From NCBI RefSeq assembly GCF_001436225.1, contig NZ_AYYO01000016.1, forward strand, positions 1 through 58,254: a stretch of 58,254 nt of DNA. The letters are read 5' to 3'. The position numbers and the translations under genes were made by a program. This DNA is from Lacticaseibacillus sharpeae JCM 1186 = DSM 20505 (GTDB taxonomy: Bacteria; Bacillota; Bacilli; Lactobacillales; Lactobacillaceae). The notes beneath the pieces are model-generated. The model was not told the origin of the DNA. It did not search any database and saw only the letters and a program-made list of their open reading frames with translations. Positions 1-7,269 of this stretch are shown here, piece by piece (within the stretch, counting starts at the first letter, position 1; the number at the start of each line of letters is the position of its first letter).

Positions 1-55
1 AAGGACGAACTCCAAATGATAAATTTACTATTCAACACCGTTTGACATAGTTCCA

Positions 56-247
56 CTATTTTTTAGTCGAGTGCTTTCTTCTGATGTATTCGCGGTAATA
101 TCCACATATAATTAGGGTGCTTGCAATTATGTTAAATCCAAAATTAGTTACTGATTCGTTTATTGGAATTAATAATTGAATTCCGATTACAAGACTGAAC
201 GCTGTCCAGAAAAGTTCGGAGGGTTTGGGGGAGTGACGTGAATTCAT
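56..247 (-). CDS. small two-helix membrane protein, possible immunity protein
   Basis: The protein has 63 residues. It begins with a polar stretch (MNSRHSPKPSE), has two hydrophobic segments at about residues 13-30 and 36-50, and ends in a very basic tail (REYIRRKHSTKK). No family is recognised. The ATG overlaps the TAA of the upstream secreted-protein gene (TAATG), and a GGAAAG ribosome site lies inside that gene, so the two are probably translationally coupled. A small basic two-helix protein placed right behind a secreted protein with a hydrophobic C-terminus is the usual layout of a bacteriocin immunity gene, but that role is inference only. It could equally be an accessory or anchoring protein. 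The window ends 55 bases downstream, so further operon genes may be cut off. Confidence 0.6.
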   Translation of the reverse strand: MNSRHSPKPSELFWTAFSLVIGIQLLIPINESVTNFGFNIIASTLIICGYYREYIRRKHSTKK

Positions 248-972
248 TAGTATTTCTTTCCGGCAATCTTGGCCATATCGTACTCCTCTTTAGCAACGTT
301 AGCCTTTGCGACACCTTTGTATAACTTGGTTGCGGTGCCACTACCAACAGTGACTGCACCAACAATCAAACCAGCCACCGCAACTGGAGGAACTAGTGCT
401 GTAGCTGCCCCAACGATTCCACATACGATAGCAAGAGAGGTTGCTGAAATTCCGGTCCCTGCGATATAGGAGTTACTCGACTGGATTGCACTCCGGTATG
501 CTTTAACATGACTGTTTGTGTTCTTTACTTTGTACTTGGCGATGCAGCCAATGCGGATGTAGTTTCCATCAACCTGATACCAATACCGTGAATCAGCGGC
601 AAGATGAACCTTTGACCCGATTCTTGCAAGATCACCTAATGAAATACCGTTAAGCGGAGCGGTTGATGCAGTTTGATTAACTACCATTTTCCCTGAACTA
701 TCGGTAATTGAAGTGGTTATTTGTTTCAGCGTGTAGTCGTTATTAACCCGTACATGATAACCGTCACTGTTCATCGAAAGCGACATTGTAGTATCTGTAG
801 TTGTTTTTTCAATTTTGTAACCATTTACCGTGATAGTTTCAGACTGTGCTACATCTGTGGATTCGGTGTTTGAGGTAGCTAAGGCGTAATACGTCGGACT
901 TGCATAGGTGGCTACTAAAAGCACCGTTAGAAATAAATAGATAAATTTTTCCCGAAAATTTTTAATCATCAT
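247..972 (-). CDS. secreted protein with glycine-rich hydrophobic C-terminus, bacteriocin-like candidate
   Basis: This is a protein of about 241 residues with a clear signal peptide: basic start (MMIKNFREK), hydrophobic core FIYLFLTVLLVATYA, and likely cleavage near ALA-TSN. The middle (about residues 35-165) is polar and threonine/serine-rich. Residues about 170-220 form a long hydrophobic Gly/Ala/Val segment with small-residue spacing (GIVGAATALVPPVAVAG), followed by a basic end rich in Lys and Tyr. The start is set by GGAGG at 978-982, upstream of two adjacent ATGs at 972 and 969; either fits. It lies 35 bases behind the WW-peptide gene on the same strand, so the two are probably on one mRNA, with the small membrane protein behind. 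No family is recognised. A membrane-active effector or bacteriocin is plausible from layout and composition; an adhesin or stress protein cannot be excluded. Confidence 0.65.
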   Translation of the reverse strand: MMIKNFREKFIYLFLTVLLVATYASPTYYALATSNTESTDVAQSETITVNGYKIEKTTTDTTMSLSMNSDGYHVRVNNDYTLKQITTSITDSSGKMVVNQTASTAPLNGISLGDLARIGSKVHLAADSRYWYQVDGNYIRIGCIAKYKVKNTNSHVKAYRSAIQSSNSYIAGTGISATSLAIVCGIVGAATALVPPVAVAGLIVGAVTVGSGTATKLYKGVAKANVAKEEYDMAKIAGKKY

Positions 973-1007
973 TCGTTCCTCCAAAATTGTGGTAATGTGC
1001 ATGAAGA

Positions 1008-1055
1008 CTACATCAGACCAAGGGGCCACCAATCTAAATCAGATAGTTGATTCAA
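1008..1055 (-). CDS. double-tryptophan (WW) signalling peptide, ComS/XIP-like
   Basis: A 15-codon gene begins with TTG at 1055-1053 and ends with TAG. It encodes (M)NQLSDLDWWPLGLM. A strong ribosome site, AGAGGTG, lies about nine bases before the TTG. The LDWW core matches the double-tryptophan motif of streptococcal XIP pheromones (Streptococcus mutans XIP is GLDWWSL), which are read by ComR, an Rgg-family regulator. Here a complete Rgg gene diverges from the peptide across a short shared promoter region, which is the standard architecture of such pairs. The peptide lacks the longer N-terminal part of most ComS precursors, so processing and export are unclear. The coding status rests on the ribosome site, motif and context; no homologue search was possible. 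Confidence 0.6.
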   Translation of the reverse strand: MNQLSDLDWWPLGLM

Positions 1056-1076
1056 TATAATTTCACCTCTTTTATT

Positions 1077-1158
1077 TTGTGAACTACTATTGATAATGCT
1101 ATCATAACTTTTAGGCAAAATATTCTTTGCCAAGTAACCCGACATAAGGAGTTCACAA
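1077..1158. promoter_or_regulatory. divergent rgg/WW-peptide control region with nested inverted repeats
   Basis: The gap between rgg and the peptide gene holds TGATA-N4-TATCA (1091-1104), a perfect 5-base inverted repeat that overlaps the likely -10 elements of both genes. The forward promoter is TTGTGA (1077-1082), N17, TATCAT (1100-1105). The reverse promoter is TTGCCT (1118-1113), N17, TATCAA (1095-1090). A wider 8-base inverted repeat, TTGTGAAC at 1077-1084 and GTTCACAA at 1151-1158, frames the region. These are candidate Rgg binding sites; the assignment is inference. Confidence 0.4.
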
Positions 1159-1160
1159 GT

Positions 1161-1994
1161 ATGAGACACAATGAACTAATTAGAAAGTTGCGCCATGAGC
1201 GGGGCTTGTCACAAACTGAGCTTACAAGTGGAGTTTGCAGCCGAAATGCACTATCTACCTTTGAGACTGATGGCAGTAAAATGTCGTTTGAAAGTTGTTT
1301 TGCGTTTTGTGAAAAAATGAATATTACGCTGGAAGAGTATGAGTACCAGTTCCACGATGGTAACATAAGCGAAAAAAGAATCATTTCAAGGAAGGTAAAA
1401 GAGGCGTTTAATACCAGCTATTCCTCAGAACTATCTAATGAACTACTTGAAAAATACGCATCCACAAATGATTTTTACTATTATAGTTTGTATGCACAGT
1501 ACTATTTGTTGAGTAATCTAAACACTGAACAACTGAGGAGTAATACAGCAAAAGGCATTGCCAAAAAAGTTAAACGATACCTAGACGCGGTAGATGTTTG
1601 GGGCCGCTTTGAACTTGTTCTGTTTAGTAATTGCATGTTCATGTTTGAAAGTGAATATATCGCTTTTCAATTTCACGAGTCGATTAAGTTAATGCGTGTT
1701 TATTCAGATAGCGCAAGTTATTCAGCTGATTTGTTGGCTTTTTTGGTAAACGGAACTCAACTTATGTATGAACGTAAGGCTAAAGTAGAATTGGATATTT
1801 TTTTGGCTGAGTTACAGGCCGTTGCGCGAAAGAGTTCGGATTACAGGACACTTTTGGCGAGCAGGGTGTTTTCTTTTTTGCAAAAGTCGTACAGCTCGAA
1901 CAAAACGGATGAGGCGGAAAGAACGCAATTGCTCGCTGTAATTCGTTTTTTTGATAACCAAAAGTGGTATCAACTTGTCAGTGATGTGCAGTAA
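1161..1994 (+). CDS. Rgg/GadR/MutR-family (ComR-like) transcriptional regulator
   Basis: This 277-residue protein has an N-terminal helix-turn-helix of the Rgg type (about residues 5-60: RKLRHERGLSQTEL, then SRNALSTFETDG and FCEKMNITLEEY). The rest is a helical region fitting the TPR-like peptide-binding domain of Rgg proteins. The length is slightly below the usual 280-300 residues. AAGGAG at 1146-1151 sets the ATG. In this family small peptides taken up by oligopeptide permease bind the C-terminal domain and switch on promoters near the regulator gene. The divergent WW-peptide gene is the natural candidate ligand and target. A likely promoter is TTGTGA (1077-1082), 17 bases, TATCAT (1100-1105). 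The gene is AT-rich compared with the housekeeping genes that follow, which suggests transfer. A hairpin terminator follows. Confidence 0.88.
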   Translation: MRHNELIRKLRHERGLSQTELTSGVCSRNALSTFETDGSKMSFESCFAFCEKMNITLEEYEYQFHDGNISEKRIISRKVKEAFNTSYSSELSNELLEKYASTNDFYYYSLYAQYYLLSNLNTEQLRSNTAKGIAKKVKRYLDAVDVWGRFELVLFSNCMFMFESEYIAFQFHESIKLMRVYSDSASYSADLLAFLVNGTQLMYERKAKVELDIFLAELQAVARKSSDYRTLLASRVFSFLQKSYSSNKTDEAERTQLLAVIRFFDNQKWYQLVSDVQ

Positions 1995-2033
1995 ATCTCG
2001 TAGAATACAGTGAATATCTAATGCACATTGATT

Positions 2034-2068
2034 AGCCACTTCCTGGTGACGGGTGGTGGCTCTTTTTT
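2034..2068 (+). terminator. terminator after rgg
   Basis: AGCCAC at 2034-2039 pairs with GTGGCT at 2056-2061, followed by CTTTTTT. Confidence 0.75.
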
Positions 2069-2195
2069 CATGGCTGCAAACGGACAATAATCTTTTTAAG
2101 AAATTATTGCGGTGACGCATCCTTGATAGACGGGCATTTGTCGTGATTGAGCAGCTAACGTTCGTGTCTATCCGAATAAAAGCTTAACTTTATGC

Positions 2196-2224
2196 TTGAA
2201 ATGTACCTAAAAGGTTAGTAAACT
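2196..2224 (+). promoter_or_regulatory. promoter of the purine permease gene
   Basis: TTGAAA (2196-2201), 17 bases, TAAACT (2219-2224). Transcription would start about 20 bases before the ATG, which leaves no room for a purine riboswitch. Confidence 0.55.
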
Positions 2225-2252
2225 AGTCCTATCAAACCAATAGGAGCGCGTC

Positions 2253-3710
2253 ATGGATAACTTTTTCAAGCTAAAGGCGAACAATACCACAACTGGCCGC
2301 GAAATTATGGCCGGCTTCACTACTTTCTTCGCAATGTCATACATTCTGTTCGTTAACCCTCAGATTCTCTCCCTCGCTGGGATGCCTTCCCAAGCAGTCT
2401 TTCTCGCAACCATCGTGGCCAGCGCCATCGGGACCGCGGTCATGGGACTGTTCGCGAACGTCCCTTACGCGCTGGCACCGGGGATGGGGCTGAACGCCTT
2501 CTTCACCTACACCGTGGTCTTCGCGCTGGGTTACACCTGGCAGCAGGCCCTCGCCCTCGTGTTCATCTGCGGGCTGTTCAACATCTTCATCACCATCACC
2601 AAGATCCGGAAGCTGATCATCGTGGCGATTCCGGAAGCCCTCCAGCACGCAATTGGCGGGGGGATTGGGGTGTTCGTCGGCTACATTGGACTGAAGAACG
2701 CCGGCTTCCTCCAGTTCACGTCCGATTCTTCCGACATCTTGAGCATCAACAACGCGGCTTACAACATCGGCACCACGCACTTCAAGGGTGGGGTCACCGG
2801 CGTTGTTACCGGTGGCGGCATCGTGCCCGCGCTGACGAACTTCGCGAACTCCGGCGCATTGCTCGCCCTCATCGGGGTTGTCATCATGGTCATCTTGTTG
2901 ATCAAGAAGGTGCCTGGTGCCGTGATTATCGGGATTGTTCTGACCACCCTGATTGGGATTCCCATGGGCGTCACCGACCTGAGCTTCTCTGCCTCCAACT
3001 CGCTAGCTAACTCGTTCGCACAGCTGGGCACCACGTTCGGCGCTGCGTTCGGCCCCCACGGGATGGGCACGCTGTTCACCGGCGGCCACAACATCATCCT
3101 GTCGCTGATGACCATCTTCGCGTTCTGTTTCTCCGACACCTTCGACACGCTGGGTACGTTCATCGGGACCGGCCGTCGCACCGGGATTTTCTCCGACGAC
3201 GACATGAAGAAACTCGAGACCAGCACTGGCTTCTCCACCCGGCTGGACAAGGCACTGTTCGCCGATTCCATCGCGACCTCCATCGGGGCCATCTTCGGGA
3301 CGTCTAACACCACGACGTACGTTGAAAGTGCCGCCGGGATTGGTGCCGGTGGCCGCACGGGGCTAACCGCCGTGACCGTCTCCATTCTGTTCCTGATTTC
3401 CGCCGTCTTCGCGCCAATCATCAGCATCGTGCCAACGCAGGCAACTGCGCCCGCACTCCTGATGGTCGGGGTCATGATGGTCAGCTCGTTCAAGGAAATC
3501 AATTGGAACGACCTCGCCGAAGCCATTCCCGCATTCATGGCGTCCATCGTCATGGGGCTCATCTACAACATCTCGTACGGGATTGCGGCCGGCTTCATCT
3601 TCTACTGCCTGATCAAGATTGTGCAGGGGAAGATTAAGGAAATCCACCCGGTATTGGCCGTGGCGACGATTGGGTTTATTTTGAACTTTGTGATTTTGGC
3701 GATACTGTAA
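2253..3710 (+). CDS. NCS2-family purine permease (AzgA/PbuG type)
   Basis: A 485-residue multi-spanning membrane protein of the AzgA/PbuG branch of NCS2 transporters, which bring hypoxanthine, guanine or adenine into the cell with protons. Family signatures are the opening TTGREIMAGFTTFFAMSYI, the APGMGLNAFFTY motif near residue 75, and TTTYVESAAGIGAG near residue 352, where the acidic residue belongs to the substrate site. About a dozen hydrophobic segments run through to the C-terminus, and the length is normal. GGAG at 2243-2246 sets the ATG. The gene stands alone between a terminator upstream and one downstream. The substrate cannot be read from sequence; a guanine/hypoxanthine carrier is most likely. 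Confidence 0.92.
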   Translation: MDNFFKLKANNTTTGREIMAGFTTFFAMSYILFVNPQILSLAGMPSQAVFLATIVASAIGTAVMGLFANVPYALAPGMGLNAFFTYTVVFALGYTWQQALALVFICGLFNIFITITKIRKLIIVAIPEALQHAIGGGIGVFVGYIGLKNAGFLQFTSDSSDILSINNAAYNIGTTHFKGGVTGVVTGGGIVPALTNFANSGALLALIGVVIMVILLIKKVPGAVIIGIVLTTLIGIPMGVTDLSFSASNSLANSFAQLGTTFGAAFGPHGMGTLFTGGHNIILSLMTIFAFCFSDTFDTLGTFIGTGRRTGIFSDDDMKKLETSTGFSTRLDKALFADSIATSIGAIFGTSNTTTYVESAAGIGAGGRTGLTAVTVSILFLISAVFAPIISIVPTQATAPALLMVGVMMVSSFKEINWNDLAEAIPAFMASIVMGLIYNISYGIAAGFIFYCLIKIVQGKIKEIHPVLAVATIGFILNFVILAIL

Positions 3711-3733
3711 ATTGAATATTACCTTTTAATGCG

Positions 3734-3763
3734 GGCCAGCGCTGATGAAGTGCTGGCCTTTTT
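3734..3763 (+). terminator. terminator after the purine permease
   Basis: GGCCAGC (3734-3740) pairs with GCTGGCC (3752-3758), followed by five T. Confidence 0.9.
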
Positions 3764-3816
3764 CTGTACTACCGGACGCTTTCCCCCATTTGCGCCCGGG
3801 AACACCTGTGCGCCTG

Positions 3817-3825
3817 TGGTAAAAT
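3817..3825 (+). promoter_or_regulatory. extended -10 promoter of the GNAT-like gene
   Basis: TGGTAAAAT is an extended -10 element (TGn + TAAAAT), 35 bases before the ATG. No good -35 is visible. Confidence 0.4.
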
Positions 3826-3859
3826 TAAGCTAGCGAAGTATGCAAGGGAGGCGCCCACA

Positions 3860-4384
3860 ATGGCGATTTTTGAAAAATATCACCCAATTATGTCGGTCCA
3901 CTACACGATGGACTGGCTGACGCTGTTCAAGGCCAAGGACGTGCTCACGATGCGGCAGAACCTGGAGATTGCACAGGCGCAGGCACGACCGGTCGACAAG
4001 ACGATTGGCGACACGGCGCACTTCATCAACCGGGCGATGGCGCTCGTGATGGGGAACAAGGCGCTGCTCTACGGGATTCGTGACCGCCAGAGTGACGAAC
4101 TGGTCGGCACGTTCGGCCTGTTCGGTTTCACCACCGATGGCAAGTGCGCGACGGTGCGGATGGCGACATTGCCGGAAACAGATAGTGCGGTGCTGACGGA
4201 AGTGTTGCCGCGGATGCTCGGGTTTGCGGTGCACGAACTCGGCTTGACCAAGTTGCAGGCGGGCCAGATTGTGCGTGCAGCCGACCGCGAGCTGTACCTG
4301 GCCAACCATTTTTCGCAGCAAAAGGACGGCTCACTGGTGCTGAATGCAGCGGACATCTTGGCGCTGCCGGAGTACCATTTTTAG
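3860..4384 (+). CDS. GNAT-like acetyltransferase family protein
   Basis: A 174-residue soluble protein. AGGGAGG at 3844-3850 sets the ATG. The layout fits a GNAT N-acetyltransferase: an N-terminal helical part, a central strand pair where the protein reports activity (GIRDRQSDELVGTFGLFGF, residues about 74-92), then ATVRMATLPETDS and the helix TEVLPRMLGFAVHELGL, which resembles the strand-4/helix-3 region after the acetyl-CoA site. The Q/RxxGxG/A acetyl-CoA loop is not clearly present, so the assignment is tentative. The stop lies 28 bases before rarA and no terminator separates them, so the two are probably cotranscribed. The substrate is unknown. Confidence 0.6.
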   Translation: MAIFEKYHPIMSVHYTMDWLTLFKAKDVLTMRQNLEIAQAQARPVDKTIGDTAHFINRAMALVMGNKALLYGIRDRQSDELVGTFGLFGFTTDGKCATVRMATLPETDSAVLTEVLPRMLGFAVHELGLTKLQAGQIVRAADRELYLANHFSQQKDGSLVLNAADILALPEYHF

Positions 4385-4412
4385 CATTAGTCGGTGAAAG
4401 GAGACGGTGAGC

Positions 4413-5768
4413 GTGGAACAAGGGTCATTATTCGATGATGAACAGCCCAAGGAAGAAAACGCCGGATACCAGCCACTCGCGGCCCGAATGCGGCCGCAGA
4501 CGCTGGCGGATTTTGCCGGTCAACAGAACCTCATCGCGCCGGGCCGGGTGCTGTTCAACCTGATTGAGCGCGACCAGATTACCTCGATGATTTTCTGGGG
4601 CCCACCTGGTGTCGGCAAGACGACGCTCGCCCAGCTGATTGCCAGCCAGACGCAGGCCCAGTTCGTGAACTTCTCCGCCGTCACTAGCGGCATCAAGGAA
4701 ATCCGTCAGGTGATGCGTGAGGCCGAACTGAACAAGGCGGGCGGGCACAAGACGATTGTGTTCGTCGACGAAATCCACCGGTTCAACAAGGCGCAGCAGG
4801 ACGCCTTTTTGCCGTACGTTGAGCGCGGTAGCATCATCCTCATTGGTGCGACGACTGAGAACCCGAGCTTCGAGATTAACTCGGCGCTCTTGTCCCGGTT
4901 GCGGGTATTTGTGCTGCACGCCCTGAGCGAGGACGACCTGGTCGGCTTGCAAAAGCGTGCGTTAACCGATCCGCGCGGGTTCGGGGACTTCAAGGTGCAG
5001 GCTGATGACGACCTGCTGCACAAGATTGCGGTGTACGCGAACGGGGATGCCCGCACGGCGCTGAACACGCTGGAGATGGCGGTGACGAACGGCCAGGTAG
5101 TCGATGGCGTGACCACCGTTTCCAGCGACGATTTGCAGCAAATCATGGGCAAAAAAGCGCTGATGTACGACAAGCACGGCGAGGAGCACTACAACCTAAT
5201 CTCGGCGCTGCACAAATCAATGCGTAACTCTGATGTGGACGCCGCATTGTACTGGCTTTCCCGGATGTTAGAGGCGGGCGAGGACCCGCTGTACGTGGCG
5301 CGCCGGCTGGTGCAGTTCGCCAGTGAGGACGTCGGCTTGGCGGATTCGCGGGCATTGGAAATTGCCGTGGCTGCGTTTCAGGCCAGCCAGTTCCTCGGCA
5401 TGCCCGAGTGTTCCGTGAACCTGGCCCACGCGACGGCATACCTGGCACTGGCGCCGAAGAGTGCGTCGGTCTATGACGCCTACAACGCGGCCAAGGCGGA
5501 TGCGGTCAACATGCTGGCTGAACCCGTACCGCTCCAGATTCGCAACGGCGTCACCAAGTTGATGCAGGAAGAGGGCTACGGTAAGGATTACCAGTACGCT
5601 CAGGATGCACCGGACAAGCTGACGACCATGCAGACGATGCCGGACAACTTGGTGGGCAAGCAGTACTACCACCCAACCAGTCAGGGCAGTGAGGTCCGCT
5701 GGGCGCAGCGGTTGGAACAGATTCGCCAGTGGCACCGGCAGCACGACCCGAAGCCGGGCAGCAAGTAG
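4413..5768 (+). CDS. rarA: replication-associated recombination protein A (RarA/MgsA AAA+ ATPase)
   Basis: A 451-residue AAA+ ATPase that acts at stalled replication forks, working with SSB and recombination proteins. Walker A is GPPGVGKT near residue 63, Walker B is VFVDEIHRF near residue 116, sensor 1 is GATTENPSF near 145, and the sensor-2 region is NGDARTALN near 210. The C-terminal half is the helical tetramerisation domain ([17 protein letters not shown], then [13 protein letters not shown]). The length is normal. Two GTG starts exist: 4407 is only three bases from AAGGAG (4398-4403), whereas 4413 is nine bases away, so 4413 is preferred. It follows the GNAT-like gene in what looks like one transcript. 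Confidence 0.93.
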   Translation: MEQGSLFDDEQPKEENAGYQPLAARMRPQTLADFAGQQNLIAPGRVLFNLIERDQITSMIFWGPPGVGKTTLAQLIASQTQAQFVNFSAVTSGIKEIRQVMREAELNKAGGHKTIVFVDEIHRFNKAQQDAFLPYVERGSIILIGATTENPSFEINSALLSRLRVFVLHALSEDDLVGLQKRALTDPRGFGDFKVQADDDLLHKIAVYANGDARTALNTLEMAVTNGQVVDGVTTVSSDDLQQIMGKKALMYDKHGEEHYNLISALHKSMRNSDVDAALYWLSRMLEAGEDPLYVARRLVQFASEDVGLADSRALEIAVAAFQASQFLGMPECSVNLAHATAYLALAPKSASVYDAYNAAKADAVNMLAEPVPLQIRNGVTKLMQEEGYGKDYQYAQDAPDKLTTMQTMPDNLVGKQYYHPTSQGSEVRWAQRLEQIRQWHRQHDPKPGSK

Positions 5769-5829
5769 TGTGATTCTGGCCCCGAGTTTGTTACAATACA
5801 GGCAACTAGAAGAGAGCGGGGAAAATCTA

Positions 5830-6042
5830 ATGTCCAAGAAGAAAACATTGTTCGCATTTGCGGCCGGCGTTGCGCTGGGGGCCCTGATTTCCAAGACCCA
5901 TATCGTCGTTGCACCGGGGGAGAAGCAGGCGCCCGCTGATGTTCCAGCACCAACGCTGAGTCAGGCAGTGCCGCGTCCCGGTCGTCCGCGTCCCCAGATG
6001 CGCGCGGCGGGGCAGACGGTTCGGCCTAAGCGTGTGCGGTAA
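5830..6042 (+). CDS. small membrane-anchored protein with Pro/Arg-rich tail
   Basis: A 70-residue protein: a basic start (MSKKKT), one hydrophobic segment LFAFAAGVALGALIS (residues 7-21), and a tail rich in proline and arginine. It resembles the many short YtxH-like single-helix proteins of Firmicutes, but no family is truly recognised. GGGGA eight bases upstream supports the ATG at 5830. An extended -10 (TGTTACAAT, 5789-5797) just after the rarA stop suggests its own promoter, and a hairpin terminator follows. The tail is probably cytoplasmic and positively charged, perhaps contacting nucleic acid or lipid; that is inference. Confidence 0.6.
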   Translation: MSKKKTLFAFAAGVALGALISKTHIVVAPGEKQAPADVPAPTLSQAVPRPGRPRPQMRAAGQTVRPKRVR

Positions 6043-6056
6043 TTAAAGATGTCGGT

Positions 6057-6099
6057 AAGCCGTGAAGGTGCCCCTGAGGCAATTCTTTGCGGCTTTTTT
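6057..6099 (+). terminator. terminator after the small anchored protein
   Basis: AAGCCG (6057-6062) pairs with CGGCTT (6090-6095), with an inner TGCC/GGCA pairing, and the run continues into six T. It ends one base before the ribosome site of the next gene. Confidence 0.7.
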
Positions 6100-6110
6100 G
6101 GAGGAAAATT

Positions 6111-7001
6111 ATGCGCAGTCAAGAAACGATGATGCAGCTGATTATGCAGGTAGCCCAGGCCGATGCGCGCGTACGGGCCGTGTATATGAATGGGTCGCGG
6201 GCGAATCCGAACGCCAAGCATGACCTCTTTCAGGACTTCGACATCGTGTACGTAACTACCGACATCACGGGGATGTTGGCGGACCGCACGTGGTATGCGG
6301 CATTCGGCACGCCGTTGCTGCACCAAGAACCAGATGCCCTCGACACTGCGGTGGGTCAGGCCAATGATCCGCAGCAAAATGGGTACACCATCATGAGCGT
6401 TTTCACGGATGGCAACCGGATTGACCTGCACCTCGAGCCGGTGGCAGTTTGTGCACGGACGTACGGTCAGGATGGTCAGACCGTGCCGCTGCTGGATAAG
6501 GATGGTATTTTGCCCGCGTTGCCGCCGACGAGCGACCGGAATCACTGGGTGCAGAAGCCGACGTCAGCGTTGTTTTACCACCACACCAATGATTTCTGGT
6601 GGGTGCTGCCGTACGCGGCCAAGGGTTTGTGGCGCGGCGAATTGCTGTATGCGAACGCGATGATTAATGACGTGTTGCGCCCTTACTTGCTGGATATGTG
6701 CGATTGGCTGGTTGGCAGCGAGCACGATTGGGCCATCAGCACGGGCAAGGAGCACAAGCAGCTGGCCCAGTTGCTACCTGATGTGCAGTGGCAGAGTTTG
6801 CAGCAAACGTATGCGCTTGGTGACACCGAAGCAGCGTGGACGGCGCTGACGACGATGGCGGACTTGTTCAGTGCCGTCGCTGGTGAGGTTGCGTACCGCC
6901 TCGGCTTCGAATACGCGGCTGTCGAAGAAGCGGGTAGCCGGCAGTACGTGACGGCGATTCGGACTTTGGCGCCGGACGCGCAGAACCTCGAACTGAATTA
7001 G
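6111..7001 (+). CDS. ANT(6)/AadE-like aminoglycoside nucleotidyltransferase family protein
   Basis: A 296-residue protein of the streptomycin adenylyltransferase (ANT(6), AadE/AadK) family. These enzymes transfer AMP from ATP to the 6-hydroxyl of streptomycin. The nucleotidyltransferase signature is MNGSRANPNA near residue 25, followed by QDFDIVYVT near residue 40, giving the GS...D-x-D metal site; a third acidic position is in RIDLHLEP near 102. The helical C-terminal half ends with GEVAYRLGFEY, typical of the family. GGAGG six bases upstream sets the ATG at 6111. It is a single gene between two terminators in a chromosomal setting with no mobile-element sign, so it looks like an intrinsic AadK-type gene, not an acquired resistance gene. 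Activity on streptomycin is not shown by sequence alone. Confidence 0.85.
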   Translation: MRSQETMMQLIMQVAQADARVRAVYMNGSRANPNAKHDLFQDFDIVYVTTDITGMLADRTWYAAFGTPLLHQEPDALDTAVGQANDPQQNGYTIMSVFTDGNRIDLHLEPVAVCARTYGQDGQTVPLLDKDGILPALPPTSDRNHWVQKPTSALFYHHTNDFWWVLPYAAKGLWRGELLYANAMINDVLRPYLLDMCDWLVGSEHDWAISTGKEHKQLAQLLPDVQWQSLQQTYALGDTEAAWTALTTMADLFSAVAGEVAYRLGFEYAAVEEAGSRQYVTAIRTLAPDAQNLELN

Positions 7002-7017
7002 AACACGAGTGAAACTA

Positions 7018-7053
7018 GGAGCAGTGCGGATTTTCGTCCGCACTGCTCCTTTG
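7018..7053. terminator. strong terminator after the nucleotidyltransferase
   Basis: A perfect 13-base stem: GGAGCAGTGCGGA at 7018-7030 pairs with its complement at 7037-7049 around TTTTCG. Only three T follow. Confidence 0.8.
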
Positions 7054-7184
7054 CGTTACACCAGTATCGTATGCAAATGGACGCATAAACTGTAAACTAT
7101 CACGCATGAAGGAAGTTAAAATTTGCTAGTGCCTGGAACACAAAGCCCGGCCGTAAAGCATTTGCCGATTTTTACCGGCAGTGT

Positions 7185-7238
7185 TTGACCGCGGTGATTT
7201 GCAAATTTATGCGAACTTGTGCGTTACAGCTGTAACGC
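7185..7238 (+). promoter_or_regulatory. promoter and 18-base palindromic operator before the YhgE gene
   Basis: A likely promoter is TTGACC (7185-7190), 17 bases, TATGCG (7208-7213). The perfect palindrome GCGTTACAGCTGTAACGC at 7221-7238 starts about where transcription would begin, the usual place for a repressor site. A half copy, GCGTTACA, lies at 7053-7060. The cognate regulator is not identified. Confidence 0.55.
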
Positions 7239-7269
7239 GCAGCGACTGAAGAAGGAGTTGAAACTGCTC

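Noticed and set aside
1052-1105. 17-codon reverse frame MIALSIVVHKIKEVKLY between rgg and the WW peptide
   Set aside because: It resembles a short hydrophobic peptide but has no ribosome site before its ATG and overlaps the WW-peptide ribosome site and the likely promoter.
2069-2252. Purine riboswitch before the purine permease
   Set aside because: The promoter leaves only about 22 bases of leader and no aptamer motif is visible; the guaB leader also lacks one.
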